DNA of 21,108 nt, taken from assembly GCA_013203015.1 (NCBI GenBank), contig JABMPO010000138.1:1-21108 (forward strand), written 5' to 3'. Positions 1 through 7,418 of this stretch are shown here, piece after piece; the stretch's first letter is position 1, and each line of letters begins with the position of its first letter. The notes beneath the pieces are model-generated. The model was given only the letters and a program-made list of their open reading frames with translations. It had not been told where the DNA came from and searched no databases. The position numbers and the translations under genes are program-made. This stretch comes from Fidelibacterota bacterium. Its GTDB lineage: Bacteria; Fidelibacterota; Marinisomatia; Marinisomatales; TCS56.

Positions 1-402
1 GAAAAATCCCACCATTACAACATTGGCGAAAATCCGGTTGCCCATTTCCTCAGCGATCCTGGTGGATGGAATTGAATACATTTTAACATCATCGCGAAGT
101 CGTTCCGGTTTAACCAAATCAATATCGGTAAGCAAAATGCCGCCGGGGATCAGATCATCCAGGAATTTTTCATAGGCTTCCTGAGACATAGAAACCAGAA
201 TCTCTGGTGCAACAATGTAAGGATATAGAATTGGTGTATCGTTGACAATAACTTGGGCGGAACAGGCGCCGCCGCGTGCTTCCGGTCCGAAGCTCTGGGT
301 CATTGTCCCATATTTATTATCGTGCAGGGAAGCGGCCTTGCCGATCAAAATACCCGATTTTATGATTCCCTGTCCGCCGAAACCGGAAAAACGAATGTCC
401 AT
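1..402 (-). CDS. korC: 2-oxoacid:ferredoxin oxidoreductase gamma subunit, partial (3' end outside window)
   Basis: Gamma subunit of a four-subunit 2-oxoacid:ferredoxin oxidoreductase, the domain that helps bind CoA. I translated the reverse strand from the ATG at 402. It begins MDIRFSGFGGQGIIKSG, the family's GxGGQG start, and continues with GTMTQSFGPEARGGACSAQV, the conserved QSYGPEARGG-type motif. 134 codons are visible; the family is usually about 180-190 aa, so the C-terminal quarter lies beyond the left edge. Its ATG shares one base with the TAA of the beta-subunit gene (TAATG), so the two are translationally coupled. It is the last visible gene of korDABC. The family is clear. 2-oxoglutarate as substrate is inferred from gene order (ferredoxin-alpha-beta-gamma) and is not provable from this subunit. 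Confidence 0.93.
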   Translation of the reverse strand, partial: MDIRFSGFGGQGIIKSGILIGKAASLHDNKYGTMTQSFGPEARGGACSAQVIVNDTPILYPYIVAPEILVSMSQEAYEKFLDDLIPGGILLTDIDLVKPERLRDDVKMYSIPSTRIAEEMGNRIFANVVMVGFF

Positions 403-1337
403 TATTCTTCTTCTTTCATGGTTGAGGTTGTCGAATTCGGGCCTTTATAAGGTACATATTTATCACCTAATTTCTTGCTCAAAAATTGATCGCGCTTCTC
501 CAGGAAATGGGTTTTATCCTTGTTGACGAACTCGCCAACCACAATCCGGTCCTGGAAATCAATATCCACTTCACGGGTATCAATGCCATGCTTGATGATG
601 GCACTGTCATGGTAGTATTTCATCAGATCTAATCCCGAGCCCAGGCGATTGCGCCGGGCGTACAATGTTGAACAAGGTGCAATCACTTCAATGAAAGAGA
701 AACCAGGTTTCAACAATGCTTTGGTCATTGATTTGGCCATGCGCCGGATATGCAAAGCTGTCCAGCGAGCGACGAAAATTGCGCCAGATGACTCCGCCAG
801 GAATGGTAGATTGAATGGATATTCGTAGGCGCCATAGGGAGCGGTCGAAGCATTGGCGGATTCAGGTGTGGTAGGCCCGGCCTGACCACCGGTCATGGCA
901 TAATTGAAATTATTGATACAAATGATCGTCATGTTGATATTGCGGCGGGCGGCATGGATTATGTGATTTCCGCCGATGGCAATCAGATCACCATCGCCAC
1001 TGATGACGGTGACTTTTAATTCGGGGTTTCCGACTGCCAGCCCAGTTGCAAAGGGAATCGCTCGGCCATGGGTGGAGTGGAATGAATCCAACCGCAGATA
1101 GCCGGCAGCCCGACCGGAGCACCCAATTCCGGAGACCACAGCTACTTTTTTCGGATCCAATTTTGATTTCTGCAAAGCAGTGATATAGGCCGTGAGCACT
1201 GTACCGATCCCGCATGAGGCACACCAGATGTGTGGCAGGCGTTCGGTACGCAGATACTGCTCCATGGGATGTTTTAGTGTTTCTTCCGGCTCGGGAATAT
1301 TTAGAGGACTGGTCATTTCAGAAGTAATATCGCTCAT
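402..1337 (-). CDS. korB: 2-oxoacid (probably 2-oxoglutarate):ferredoxin oxidoreductase beta subunit
   Basis: The TPP-binding beta subunit, 311 aa, acts in the cytoplasm. It carries the pyrophosphate half of the thiamine site and ligands of the proximal Fe-S cluster. Visible motifs: WCASCGIG with Cys39 and Cys42, SGIGCSG with Cys73, the TPP/Mg motif GDGD at 114-117 followed by the Asn-rich INNFNYAMTGGQ, and Cys202 in PCSTLYARRN, which resembles the fourth cluster cysteine in 2-oxoglutarate-type beta subunits. An N-terminal extension of about 30 residues precedes the core and the acidic tail ends MKEEE. Its start overlaps the alpha-subunit stop by 4 bases (ATGA) and its stop overlaps the gamma start, as expected for a tightly coupled operon. 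Indolepyruvate or branched-chain 2-oxoacid specificity cannot be excluded. Confidence 0.93.
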   Translation of the reverse strand: MSDITSEMTSPLNIPEPEETLKHPMEQYLRTERLPHIWCASCGIGTVLTAYITALQKSKLDPKKVAVVSGIGCSGRAAGYLRLDSFHSTHGRAIPFATGLAVGNPELKVTVISGDGDLIAIGGNHIIHAARRNINMTIICINNFNYAMTGGQAGPTTPESANASTAPYGAYEYPFNLPFLAESSGAIFVARWTALHIRRMAKSMTKALLKPGFSFIEVIAPCSTLYARRNRLGSGLDLMKYYHDSAIIKHGIDTREVDIDFQDRIVVGEFVNKDKTHFLEKRDQFLSKKLGDKYVPYKGPNSTTSTMKEEE

Positions 1338-2491
1338 GACGCACCTTCTTCAATTGCGGTTAAAATATCTTTAGGATCGTGTACCCAGCCACCGGCGTGG
1401 GGTACCAGAATTGTTTTACAGGCACCACCGGCGCAACGCTCAACTTCCAGGACTACCTGTCCCAGGTTGATTTCCGGTACTACTAAAGCTTTGACATCTT
1501 TGGCCAATTCTCGAATCCGTTTTTCAGGGAAAGGCCAGACCGTTACCAGACGCAATGTTCCAACTTTAATGCCTTTTTCACGAGCATAATCGACCGCCTT
1601 TAATGCCACCCGTGAAGTAATTCCATAAGAGATCACAACTACTTCAGCGCCCTCGATCTGTTCTTCTTCGATGATTTGGATTTCTTCCACATTATTGCGG
1701 ATTTTATTTACCAGATGGGTAACATTTTTTTCCTGAGCAGCGGCATTAATTATGGGATAACCGCGCTCGTCATGGGTCAACCCGGTGATATGCAGAAAAT
1801 GTCCGTCGCCAGCCTTGATCATGGGAGCCAGATCAGCTTGATTAAATTTGAATGGCATGTAAGAACCGTTCTCACCCTTATAATAATTTCGGGGAGTTAT
1901 TTCGATTTCCTCGGCTGGTGGAATGATAACTTTTTCAGTCATATGTCCCACACATTCGTCCATCATAAACAGGACCGGTACGCGCCATTTTTCCGCCAGA
2001 TTGAAGGCGATTATCGAGAGATCAAAACATTCCTGGGGAGAGTTGGGCGAAATGGCAATGATTTCATAATCGCCGTGGGAACCCCAGCGAGCCTGCATCA
2101 TATCTCCCTGACCGGTAAGGGTGGGTAAGCCGGTGGATGGTCCGCCGCGCTGGACATTGACTATGACGCAGGGAGTTTCCAACATGGCGGCCAATCCCAG
2201 ATTTTCCATCATCAGCGAAAAACCGGGACCGGAGGTGACAGTCATTGCTTTAACACCCGACCAGGTAGCTCCAATGATGGCAGCCATTGATGCAAGTTCA
2301 TCCTCCATCTGGATAAACATGCCACCAACTTTGGGAAAACGGACAGCGATCCGTTCGGCAACCTCGGTGGAGGGAGTTATGGGATAACCGGCAAGAAAAC
2401 GGCAGCCGGCGGCAATGGAGCCTTCGGAACAAGCGTGATCGCCATCGAGGTAGTGAGCTCCGGTGGCAACTCCAATCGAATCGGCCTTCAT
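1334..2491 (-). CDS. korA: 2-oxoacid (probably 2-oxoglutarate):ferredoxin oxidoreductase alpha subunit
   Basis: Alpha subunit, 385 aa, with the pyrimidine-binding TPP domain of the reversible decarboxylation of a 2-oxoacid to acyl-CoA plus CO2 with reduction of ferredoxin. Visible motifs: GYPITPSTE at 35-43 (substrate loop), QMEDELA at 61-67 with the Glu that activates TPP, TSGPG at 86-90 and QRGGPSTGLP at 114-123. A C-terminal transketolase-C-like domain ends in VVPEINLGQ around 337-345. This is the short, unfused alpha type, so the gamma domain is a separate gene (korC). Length is normal for the family. The start at 2491 overlaps the ferredoxin gene's TGA by 4 bases. QRGGPSTGLP also occurs in the unrelated-operon paralogue at 5581-7416, which shows that the two sets are homologous but of different architecture. 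Confidence 0.94.
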   Translation of the reverse strand: MKADSIGVATGAHYLDGDHACSEGSIAAGCRFLAGYPITPSTEVAERIAVRFPKVGGMFIQMEDELASMAAIIGATWSGVKAMTVTSGPGFSLMMENLGLAAMLETPCVIVNVQRGGPSTGLPTLTGQGDMMQARWGSHGDYEIIAISPNSPQECFDLSIIAFNLAEKWRVPVLFMMDECVGHMTEKVIIPPAEEIEITPRNYYKGENGSYMPFKFNQADLAPMIKAGDGHFLHITGLTHDERGYPIINAAAQEKNVTHLVNKIRNNVEEIQIIEEEQIEGAEVVVISYGITSRVALKAVDYAREKGIKVGTLRLVTVWPFPEKRIRELAKDVKALVVPEINLGQVVLEVERCAGGACKTILVPHAGGWVHDPKDILTAIEEGAS

Positions 2492-2793
2492 GATTGATCC
2501 CCCTTTTTAATCACATCGTTGATGTCGGGATGTCGTGGTTTATCTTCTTCAACAAAAATCGCAAATTCGGGGCAAATGGTTTCACAAAGATTACAATTCA
2601 CGCAAGCCCCTTGTTTGAGTATTATTGGATAATGATAACCCTTGCGGTTGAAGTCACGAGACATTTCGAGCACATCTTTAGGACAATATTCTTCACAAAA
2701 TGCGCAGCCTTTACAGCGCTCAATGAGGATATGAATATTGCCGTGCGGTATTTCTATTTTGTTAATATCAAATGGAACGCGCCAATGGTTCAT
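2488..2793 (-). CDS. korD: 2x[4Fe-4S] ferredoxin subunit of the 2-oxoacid:ferredoxin oxidoreductase
   Basis: Small iron-sulfur protein, 101 aa, first gene of the korDABC operon. Two classical CxxCxxCxxxCP motifs are visible: Cys27, 30, 33 and 37 (CKGCAFCEEYCP) and Cys64, 67, 70 and 74 (CVNCNLCETICP). Each set forms a [4Fe-4S] cluster by combining its first three cysteines with the last cysteine of the other motif. It should pass electrons from the catalytic TPP/Fe-S site to free ferredoxin. A Shine-Dalgarno AAAGG sits 6 bases upstream of the ATG. The start lies 85 bases downstream of the stop of the two-CW gene on the same strand, so either shared transcription or a promoter inside 2794-2878 is possible. 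Confidence 0.93.
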   Translation of the reverse strand: MNHWRVPFDINKIEIPHGNIHILIERCKGCAFCEEYCPKDVLEMSRDFNRKGYHYPIILKQGACVNCNLCETICPEFAIFVEEDKPRHPDINDVIKKGDQS

Positions 2794-2878
2794 GATATAC
2801 CTTTATTACTAATCTTTTGGAGAACGATAATTACTAAATTGAGGAGAAGTGCCATGGGGAATAATAAGCGTAAGGGGA

Positions 2879-3148
2879 TTAATTGATGAAGTCTACATTT
2901 TCCTCCCTCTTTACAAATAAATAAAAGTCACATTGAGTACAATCCTCCAATGGAGGATTGTGCACACAAGTTTTTGGACCATCCTTCAAGGAACCAGAAA
3001 CTGACCAGCAGTAGCGGCCGGAATTGAAACCGCAATTGGTTCCATTAAAAGCTGTGAAAGTAACAGAATCACAAACACCTAGATTTTTGGATTTTTCGCC
3101 CCCCAACTCACGTCCGCAGTGGTTGAATTCCCAGCAATTACGCTTCAT
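2879..3148 (-). CDS. two-CW domain cysteine-rich small protein
   Basis: An 89-aa protein with eight cysteines (5, 11, 26, 39, 47, 61, 70, 73) and two Cys-Trp pairs at 5-6 (NCWEF) and 47-48 (GRYCW). This is the pattern of the small two-CW domain proteins found mainly in anaerobes. The end, EDCTQCDFYLFVKREE, also fits: a CxxC near the C terminus and a basic/acidic tail. It has no signal peptide or membrane segment. The spaced cysteines suggest metal or Fe-S binding, but the family has no established function that I know of. I chose the ATG at 3148 because GGAG lies 7 bases upstream; an in-frame TTG at 3166 would add six residues without such support. It lies 85 bases upstream of korD on the same strand, so it may be co-transcribed with the oxidoreductase. 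Confidence 0.8.
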   Translation of the reverse strand: MKRNCWEFNHCGRELGGEKSKNLGVCDSVTFTAFNGTNCGFNSGRYCWSVSGSLKDGPKTCVHNPPLEDCTQCDFYLFVKREENVDFIN

Positions 3149-3444
3149 CAATATGCTCCATCGCAAAAGGGTTGACGTTAATTGATCCTAAAAAATTTCC
3201 AAGTACAGTCAGTTTTGACGTCGCCAGCTAACTGTTCGATCCAAGCTGCAATAGATATCGTTTGAATTTAGAGAATACTCGTTATGCTTAGGAAAATGGG
3301 AGTAATTCGAATGAGTTCTGTGAAAGAGGATTTGCGGAGTATTAACTCATGTTTCAAAATCATATTGCTTCTCAGTCAAAGCATACGCCTAATGAAAAAT
3401 ACAGGTCAAGTGTAATCTGAATTATTTGCTAATAATGAGTCTAA

Positions 3445-4494
3445 TTAAAGGTCTACCTGTAACATTTTTTTCTGATGCTGTATTACTTCTCCAATCGGAC
3501 TGGCTTCTTGACCAGTCAGGTCCCCAAATTTATGAAGATATTGGTTTACAGCGGCCGGTGGAATAGATAGCAATAATCCACCAGATGTTTGGGCATCTGC
3601 CGCCAAAAGCTTTTGGTCACCAGATAATTTATTGGAAAAAGCTGTAAATTTATCGGCGTAAGATAAATTTCGGCGAGTTCCACCGGGAATTAGATTTTTT
3701 TCGATAAGCTGATCAACTTGCGGAAGTTTAGGCAGGCTGGAAAAATTGATTACAGCAGAAACTTGACTAGCACGACACATTTCCCCAAGATGCCCCAGCA
3801 GACCAAATCCGGTAATATCGGTACCTGCATTTACTTTAATATTTTTAGTGCAATCAATGGCTGCCCGATTCAATTGGCTCATAACGGCCGTTGCAGTTTC
3901 AATAGTTGCTTTATCCGCGACACCTTGTTTAATTGCAGTAGCTATTATACCGGTACCGAGCGGTTTGGTCAATACCAGGATATCCCCCGGTTGAGCCCCG
4001 CTATTCGAAAGCAAATCCTCTTCGCGAACTTCACCAGTAACGACCAAACCGTATTTGGGTTCTTTATCATCAATACTATGACCACCAGCGATGGTAATGC
4101 CAGCCTCTTGAGCCTTGTCGATTCCACCCTGAAGTATTTCAGTTAATATTTCCCTTGGTAGTTCTTTAATGGGAAAACCGACAATATTTAGGGCGAAAAG
4201 GGGCGTACCTCCCATGGCATAGATATCAGATAATGAGTTGGCGGCAGCAATCTGCCCAAAGTCATACGGATTATCGACAACCGGAGTGAAAAAGTCTACT
4301 GTTTGTAGCAACAAACGGTTATCTGCAAGCTTGAAGACGGCAGCATCATCGGCACCGTCAAACCCTACCAGCAAGCGGTCATCGGCGGGGATATTAATAG
4401 ATTGCAGAATTTGCGATAGGTCCTCCGGACCTATTTTACAAGCTCACCCGGAACCGTGACTGAGTGTAGTGAGGCGAATTTGGTCATTTTTCAT
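3445..4494 (-). CDS. selD: selenide, water dikinase (selenophosphate synthase), selenocysteine-containing
   Basis: SelD makes selenophosphate from selenide and ATP, the selenium donor for selenocysteine and selenouridine synthesis. Reading the minus strand from the ATG at 4494 gives a full-length 349-aa protein if the in-frame TGA at 4444-4446 is read as selenocysteine (U): MKNDQIRLTTLSHGSGUACK. This is the family's SHGSGC/U-xCK catalytic signature, with U at residue 17 (E. coli Cys17) and Lys20 (E. coli Lys20). Downstream come GFDGADDAAV (ATP/Mg site), GGTPLFALNIVGFP, AGGHSIDDKEPKYGL and TDITGFGLLGHLGEM, all typical of SelD. A hairpin starting 9 bases after the UGA fits a bacterial SECIS element. 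A caller that stops at UGA would start at 4374 and lose 40 residues including the active site. No strong Shine-Dalgarno precedes the ATG. It lies 40 bases downstream of the 267-aa gene on the same strand. Confidence 0.93.
4416..4434 (-). promoter_or_regulatory. bacterial SECIS-like hairpin in selD mRNA
   Basis: Immediately downstream of the UGA (9-base spacer) the mRNA reads AUAGGUCC-GGA-GGACCUAU: an 8-bp perfectly complementary stem with a 3-base loop, inside the coding frame. Bacterial SECIS elements lie just 3' of the UGA, with a guanine in a small apical loop positioned roughly 16-37 bases away, to be recognised by SelB. Here the loop begins 17 bases after the UGA, at the near edge of that range. 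The top G-C pairs may open in vivo to give a larger loop. Confidence 0.75.
4444..4446 (-). other. in-frame UGA codon predicted to encode selenocysteine (SelD residue 17)
   Basis: The TGA interrupts an otherwise open frame. Residues on both sides match the SelD active-site loop (SHGSG-U-ACKIGPEDL), at the place where homologues have Cys or Sec. This rules out a pseudogene stop as the simplest reading. It implies that the genome also encodes SelA, SelB and tRNA-Sec, none of which are in this window. Confidence 0.92.
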
Positions 4495-4534
4495 GGTAAA
4501 ATATTAATTAGTCAGATAAAAATTTAATGAGTAT

Positions 4535-5338
4535 TCAGATTTTTTCTATTAATAGTTTGATATCATCAACCGAATTAATCCGGGAATTGGTAAGATGTTC
4601 CAGGTGAATTGTTTTATAAAAAGAAACGATCTGAATTTGTTTGAGATAATCGACCATTTTATCGGGTATATGCAGAGTTTTTGCGCCAACGATTTTCATA
4701 GGATAATGGATATCGGTTGGTGTTAGTTCAGAAAGGGACTCCAGTTCGGATACTAATTCATCCTGGCAGTTTCGGATTTGTGCCAGGGTTATATTATCTG
4801 AGAATTCCCATGGTGCGGTGATATCAGCGGCCTGGCGGAACAGGTTATAGCCCTGTTTAAAATGATCGATAAAAAAACGTGAATAAGTTTGTTTGCCGAG
4901 CAGTTTGCGAATGGTTTTTTCCACCAGTTCTATCTCGTCAGCGAGAAAAAGATTCCAATCCTGGAAATGCTGGCGAAACAGAAAAGGACCAAATGCAGTT
5001 TGCATAGAATTATCAGAATTAAAATAGGCTTTGATTCCATAGCTGAGTTTCTGCAATTGGCGACGCATCTCCTGGGGGAACAGATAAATGGTTCGCGGCT
5101 GATAAGGGTCACCAAGGCGCAGAAAATCAACTGGGATGCCAAGTTCACCAATATTAAGAGTATAACTTTTTTCGATACCGGAAATGCTTAAATGGACGAA
5201 AGCACCCATATCGCTGATACGAATCAGATTATCAAGTGCCTGATTAAATTCCGGTTGAGTAGTAATTGATGGTATGGATATTGACGTATCCAATTCCGGA
5301 AACATTGTAACCTGGCGAGGATCATTAACATCAAACAT
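4535..5338 (-). CDS. conserved-looking hypothetical protein, 267 aa, upstream of selD
   Basis: I do not recognise this protein with confidence. It has no signal peptide, membrane segment or cysteine cluster, so it is probably cytoplasmic. An N-terminal third rich in beta-prone stretches (IRISDMGAFVHLSISGIEKS) is followed by a helical middle, QEMRRQLQKLSYGIKAYF then FGPFLFRQHFQDWNLFLADE. Near the C terminus comes a helix-rich tail with ISFYKT/HLEHLT-like segments. The arrangement of a helix, then a short 'F-G-PF' turn, then 'F..W' is faintly like proteins in the DUF3150-type group, in which a helix is followed by 'T.FG.FVP...F..W'; that is a weak visual resemblance only. Codon use looks like the neighbours. 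Its stop is 40 bases before selD on the same strand, so co-transcription is likely. The start ATG at 5338 has only a weak AAGAG upstream. Confidence 0.7.
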   Translation of the reverse strand: MFDVNDPRQVTMFPELDTSISIPSITTQPEFNQALDNLIRISDMGAFVHLSISGIEKSYTLNIGELGIPVDFLRLGDPYQPRTIYLFPQEMRRQLQKLSYGIKAYFNSDNSMQTAFGPFLFRQHFQDWNLFLADEIELVEKTIRKLLGKQTYSRFFIDHFKQGYNLFRQAADITAPWEFSDNITLAQIRNCQDELVSELESLSELTPTDIHYPMKIVGAKTLHIPDKMVDYLKQIQIVSFYKTIHLEHLTNSRINSVDDIKLLIEKI

Positions 5339-5580
5339 AATTGCTCTTGTATGAGTTTACAACAGCATTACTTTAATAGCAATCGATCTGAATGCTATAA
5401 AATGACTCTAATAGATTGCCTGACATTAATTGAGGTTGGTAAGTTTATGAAAAGGAATTACTGAAGTAATATCAATGTTTATTTTTTGCTCCAAAAATTA
5501 TGGTCTTTTGACAGGTGGAACATTTATATCCAACCCGTACTATAACCCCACTATTATGAACTTCTTTAAAGGAATGGAAG

Positions 5581-7416
5581 ATGGCGAAAAAGCTTAAACA
5601 TATCGACGATGTCACCATCCGATTTGCTGGTGATTCCGGCGATGGTATGCAGTTGACCGGTGATCGTTTCACCAGTGCAACGGCAATTATTGGCAATGAT
5701 TTGAGCACATTGCCCGATTTTCCGGCGGAAATCCGTGCTCCGGCGGGCTCACTGTCCGGGGTCAGCGCCTTTCAGTTGCATTTCAGCTCACACGAAATTT
5801 TTAGTCCCGGCGATAATCCGGACGTATTGATTGCTATGAATCCGGCGGCTCTGAAAGTCCATTTTGACGAATTGGCCCGAGGTGGAACAATTATTATTAA
5901 CACCGCCAGTTTTACCCCTAAAAATCTGAAACTGGCAAAATATGACACCAATCCTCTGGAGGACGATACTTTAAAAGATTTTGTCGTATATCCGATCGAT
6001 ATGAGCCGGCTGGTTAAATATGTCTGTGAGGATATGAATATTTCACCAAAGATGGTTGAGCGGACAAAAAACATGTTCGCCTTGGGCGTTTTGTACTGGA
6101 TGTTCAACCGACCCATGGATACAACTATCAAATGGTTAAAGGAAAAATTCGCTAAAAAACCTGAAATAGTTGAAGCCAACACACGAGCTCTGAATGCTGG
6201 TTTTAACTATGGATCCACAGCTCGAATATTCACAACAAATTATAAAGTTAATGCGGCCAAGCTGCGTCCCGGAACTTATCGTAACATTAGTGGGAATTAT
6301 GCCACCAGCTTGGGCTTATTGGCAGCAGCAGTTAAGTCCGGTCTACCATTGTTTTACGGCAGTTATCCCATCACACCGGCCACTGATATTTTACATTATC
6401 TGGCCGAATTTCGAAATTTCCGGGTAAAAACATTCCAGGCTGAAGATGAGATTGCCGGTGTCACTTCTGCCATAGGCGCTGCCTTCGCCGGCAGTCTGGC
6501 AGCCACGGGAACCTCAGGTCCCGGGTTGGCACTAAAGGGAGAAGCTTTAGGTCTGGCGGTCATTACTGAATTACCTCTGGTCATAGTCAATGTTCAGCGT
6601 GGCGGTCCCAGTACCGGACTACCGACTAAAACCGAACAGGCTGATCTTTTTCAGGCCATCTACGGACGTAATGGCGAGGCACCCATTCCAGTTATTTCTG
6701 CAAGATCCCCTGGCGATTGTTTTTATGCCGCTTTCGAAGCGGCTCAAGTGGCATTGAAATACATGACGCCGGTTATTTTACTGACCGATGGTTATGTTGG
6801 TAACGGCAGCGAACCATGGATTATTCCCAATATTGACGAATTACCTGAAATCAAGCCGAATTTCTTTAAGCCGGGCGATGGCCGCGAATATCTGCCCTAT
6901 GGTCGTGATGAGGAATCGCTCAGCCGGGAATGGGCCGTACCCGGAACACCGGGGTTGGAGCATCGAATTGGCGGACTTGAAAAAGAGGATGGTAGTGGCG
7001 CTGTGAGTAATGATCCGGATAACCACCACAAAATGGTGACCCTCCGCGCTCAGAAAATTGCCAATGTAGTTAATGATGTCACTCCTTGCCGGGTTATCGG
7101 TGAGCAAAGCGGGGAAGTTCTGATGCTGAGTTGGGGAAGCACCCGCGGCGCCGCTCGCGCTGCGTTGCAGAAATTACTCAAAGAAGGAAAATCCGTTAGT
7201 CATTTGAACTTGCGGTGGATCAATCCGCTACCGGCTGATCTTGGTGAGATACTTGGACGCTTTAAGAAAATCTTGATACCGGAAATAAATCTTGGTCAGC
7301 TGGCACAGATAATTAGAGCGCGTTATCTCATCGAGCCATATCAATTGAATTTGGTACGGGGACGTCCTTTCCTGACCAGTGATATCATCAATGCTGTAGA
7401 TAAGTTAATAGGCTGA
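5581..7416 (+). CDS. korA: 2-oxoacid:acceptor oxidoreductase, fused gamma-alpha subunit (KorA type)
   Basis: A 611-aa fusion of an N-terminal gamma domain (about 1-190) and a C-terminal alpha domain (about 225-611). The gamma part opens with VTIRFAGDSGDGMQLTGDRF at 11-30 and EIRAPAGSLSGVSAFQ. The linker has FARKPEI-like and ALNAGFNYG segments. The alpha part has SYPITPATDI at 261-270, FQAEDEIAG from 275 with the TPP-activating Glu, TSGPG at 311-315 and QRGGPSTGLP at 339-348. This is the architecture of Mycobacterium tuberculosis KorA, a 2-oxoglutarate oxidoreductase noted for oxygen tolerance, and of many FCB homologues. With the beta subunit 2 bases downstream it should convert 2-oxoglutarate and CoA to succinyl-CoA. 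The ATG at 5581 is preceded by AAAGGA with 8-base spacing. It differs in domain order from the alpha subunit at 1334-2491, so the two are not a recent duplication. Confidence 0.93.
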   Translation: MAKKLKHIDDVTIRFAGDSGDGMQLTGDRFTSATAIIGNDLSTLPDFPAEIRAPAGSLSGVSAFQLHFSSHEIFSPGDNPDVLIAMNPAALKVHFDELARGGTIIINTASFTPKNLKLAKYDTNPLEDDTLKDFVVYPIDMSRLVKYVCEDMNISPKMVERTKNMFALGVLYWMFNRPMDTTIKWLKEKFAKKPEIVEANTRALNAGFNYGSTARIFTTNYKVNAAKLRPGTYRNISGNYATSLGLLAAAVKSGLPLFYGSYPITPATDILHYLAEFRNFRVKTFQAEDEIAGVTSAIGAAFAGSLAATGTSGPGLALKGEALGLAVITELPLVIVNVQRGGPSTGLPTKTEQADLFQAIYGRNGEAPIPVISARSPGDCFYAAFEAAQVALKYMTPVILLTDGYVGNGSEPWIIPNIDELPEIKPNFFKPGDGREYLPYGRDEESLSREWAVPGTPGLEHRIGGLEKEDGSGAVSNDPDNHHKMVTLRAQKIANVVNDVTPCRVIGEQSGEVLMLSWGSTRGAARAALQKLLKEGKSVSHLNLRWINPLPADLGEILGRFKKILIPEINLGQLAQIIRARYLIEPYQLNLVRGRPFLTSDIINAVDKLIG

Positions 7417-7418
7417 TT

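Noticed and set aside
1676..2128. A 150-aa plus-strand open frame
   Set aside because: It is antisense to the clearly identified alpha-subunit gene and has no motif of its own.
3284..3415. A 43-codon plus-strand frame starting ATG in the 3149-3444 gap
   Set aside because: No Shine-Dalgarno, no recognisable motif, and a length expected by chance in AT-rich sequence.
3149..3444. Possible tRNA-Sec or other RNA gene near selD
   Set aside because: I looked for a cloverleaf with a CCA end or a long tRNA-Sec acceptor arm and saw none on either strand.
4374..4494. Reading the selD TGA as a frame-breaking mutation (pseudogene)
   Set aside because: The TGA falls exactly at the catalytic Sec/Cys position, the upstream signature is intact and a hairpin follows; selenocysteine is the better explanation.
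5508..5546. TTGACA followed by TACTATAAC as a promoter for the fused KorA gene
   Set aside because: The spacing from the -35-like box to the -10-like box is 24-26 bases, too long for a standard sigma-70 promoter.
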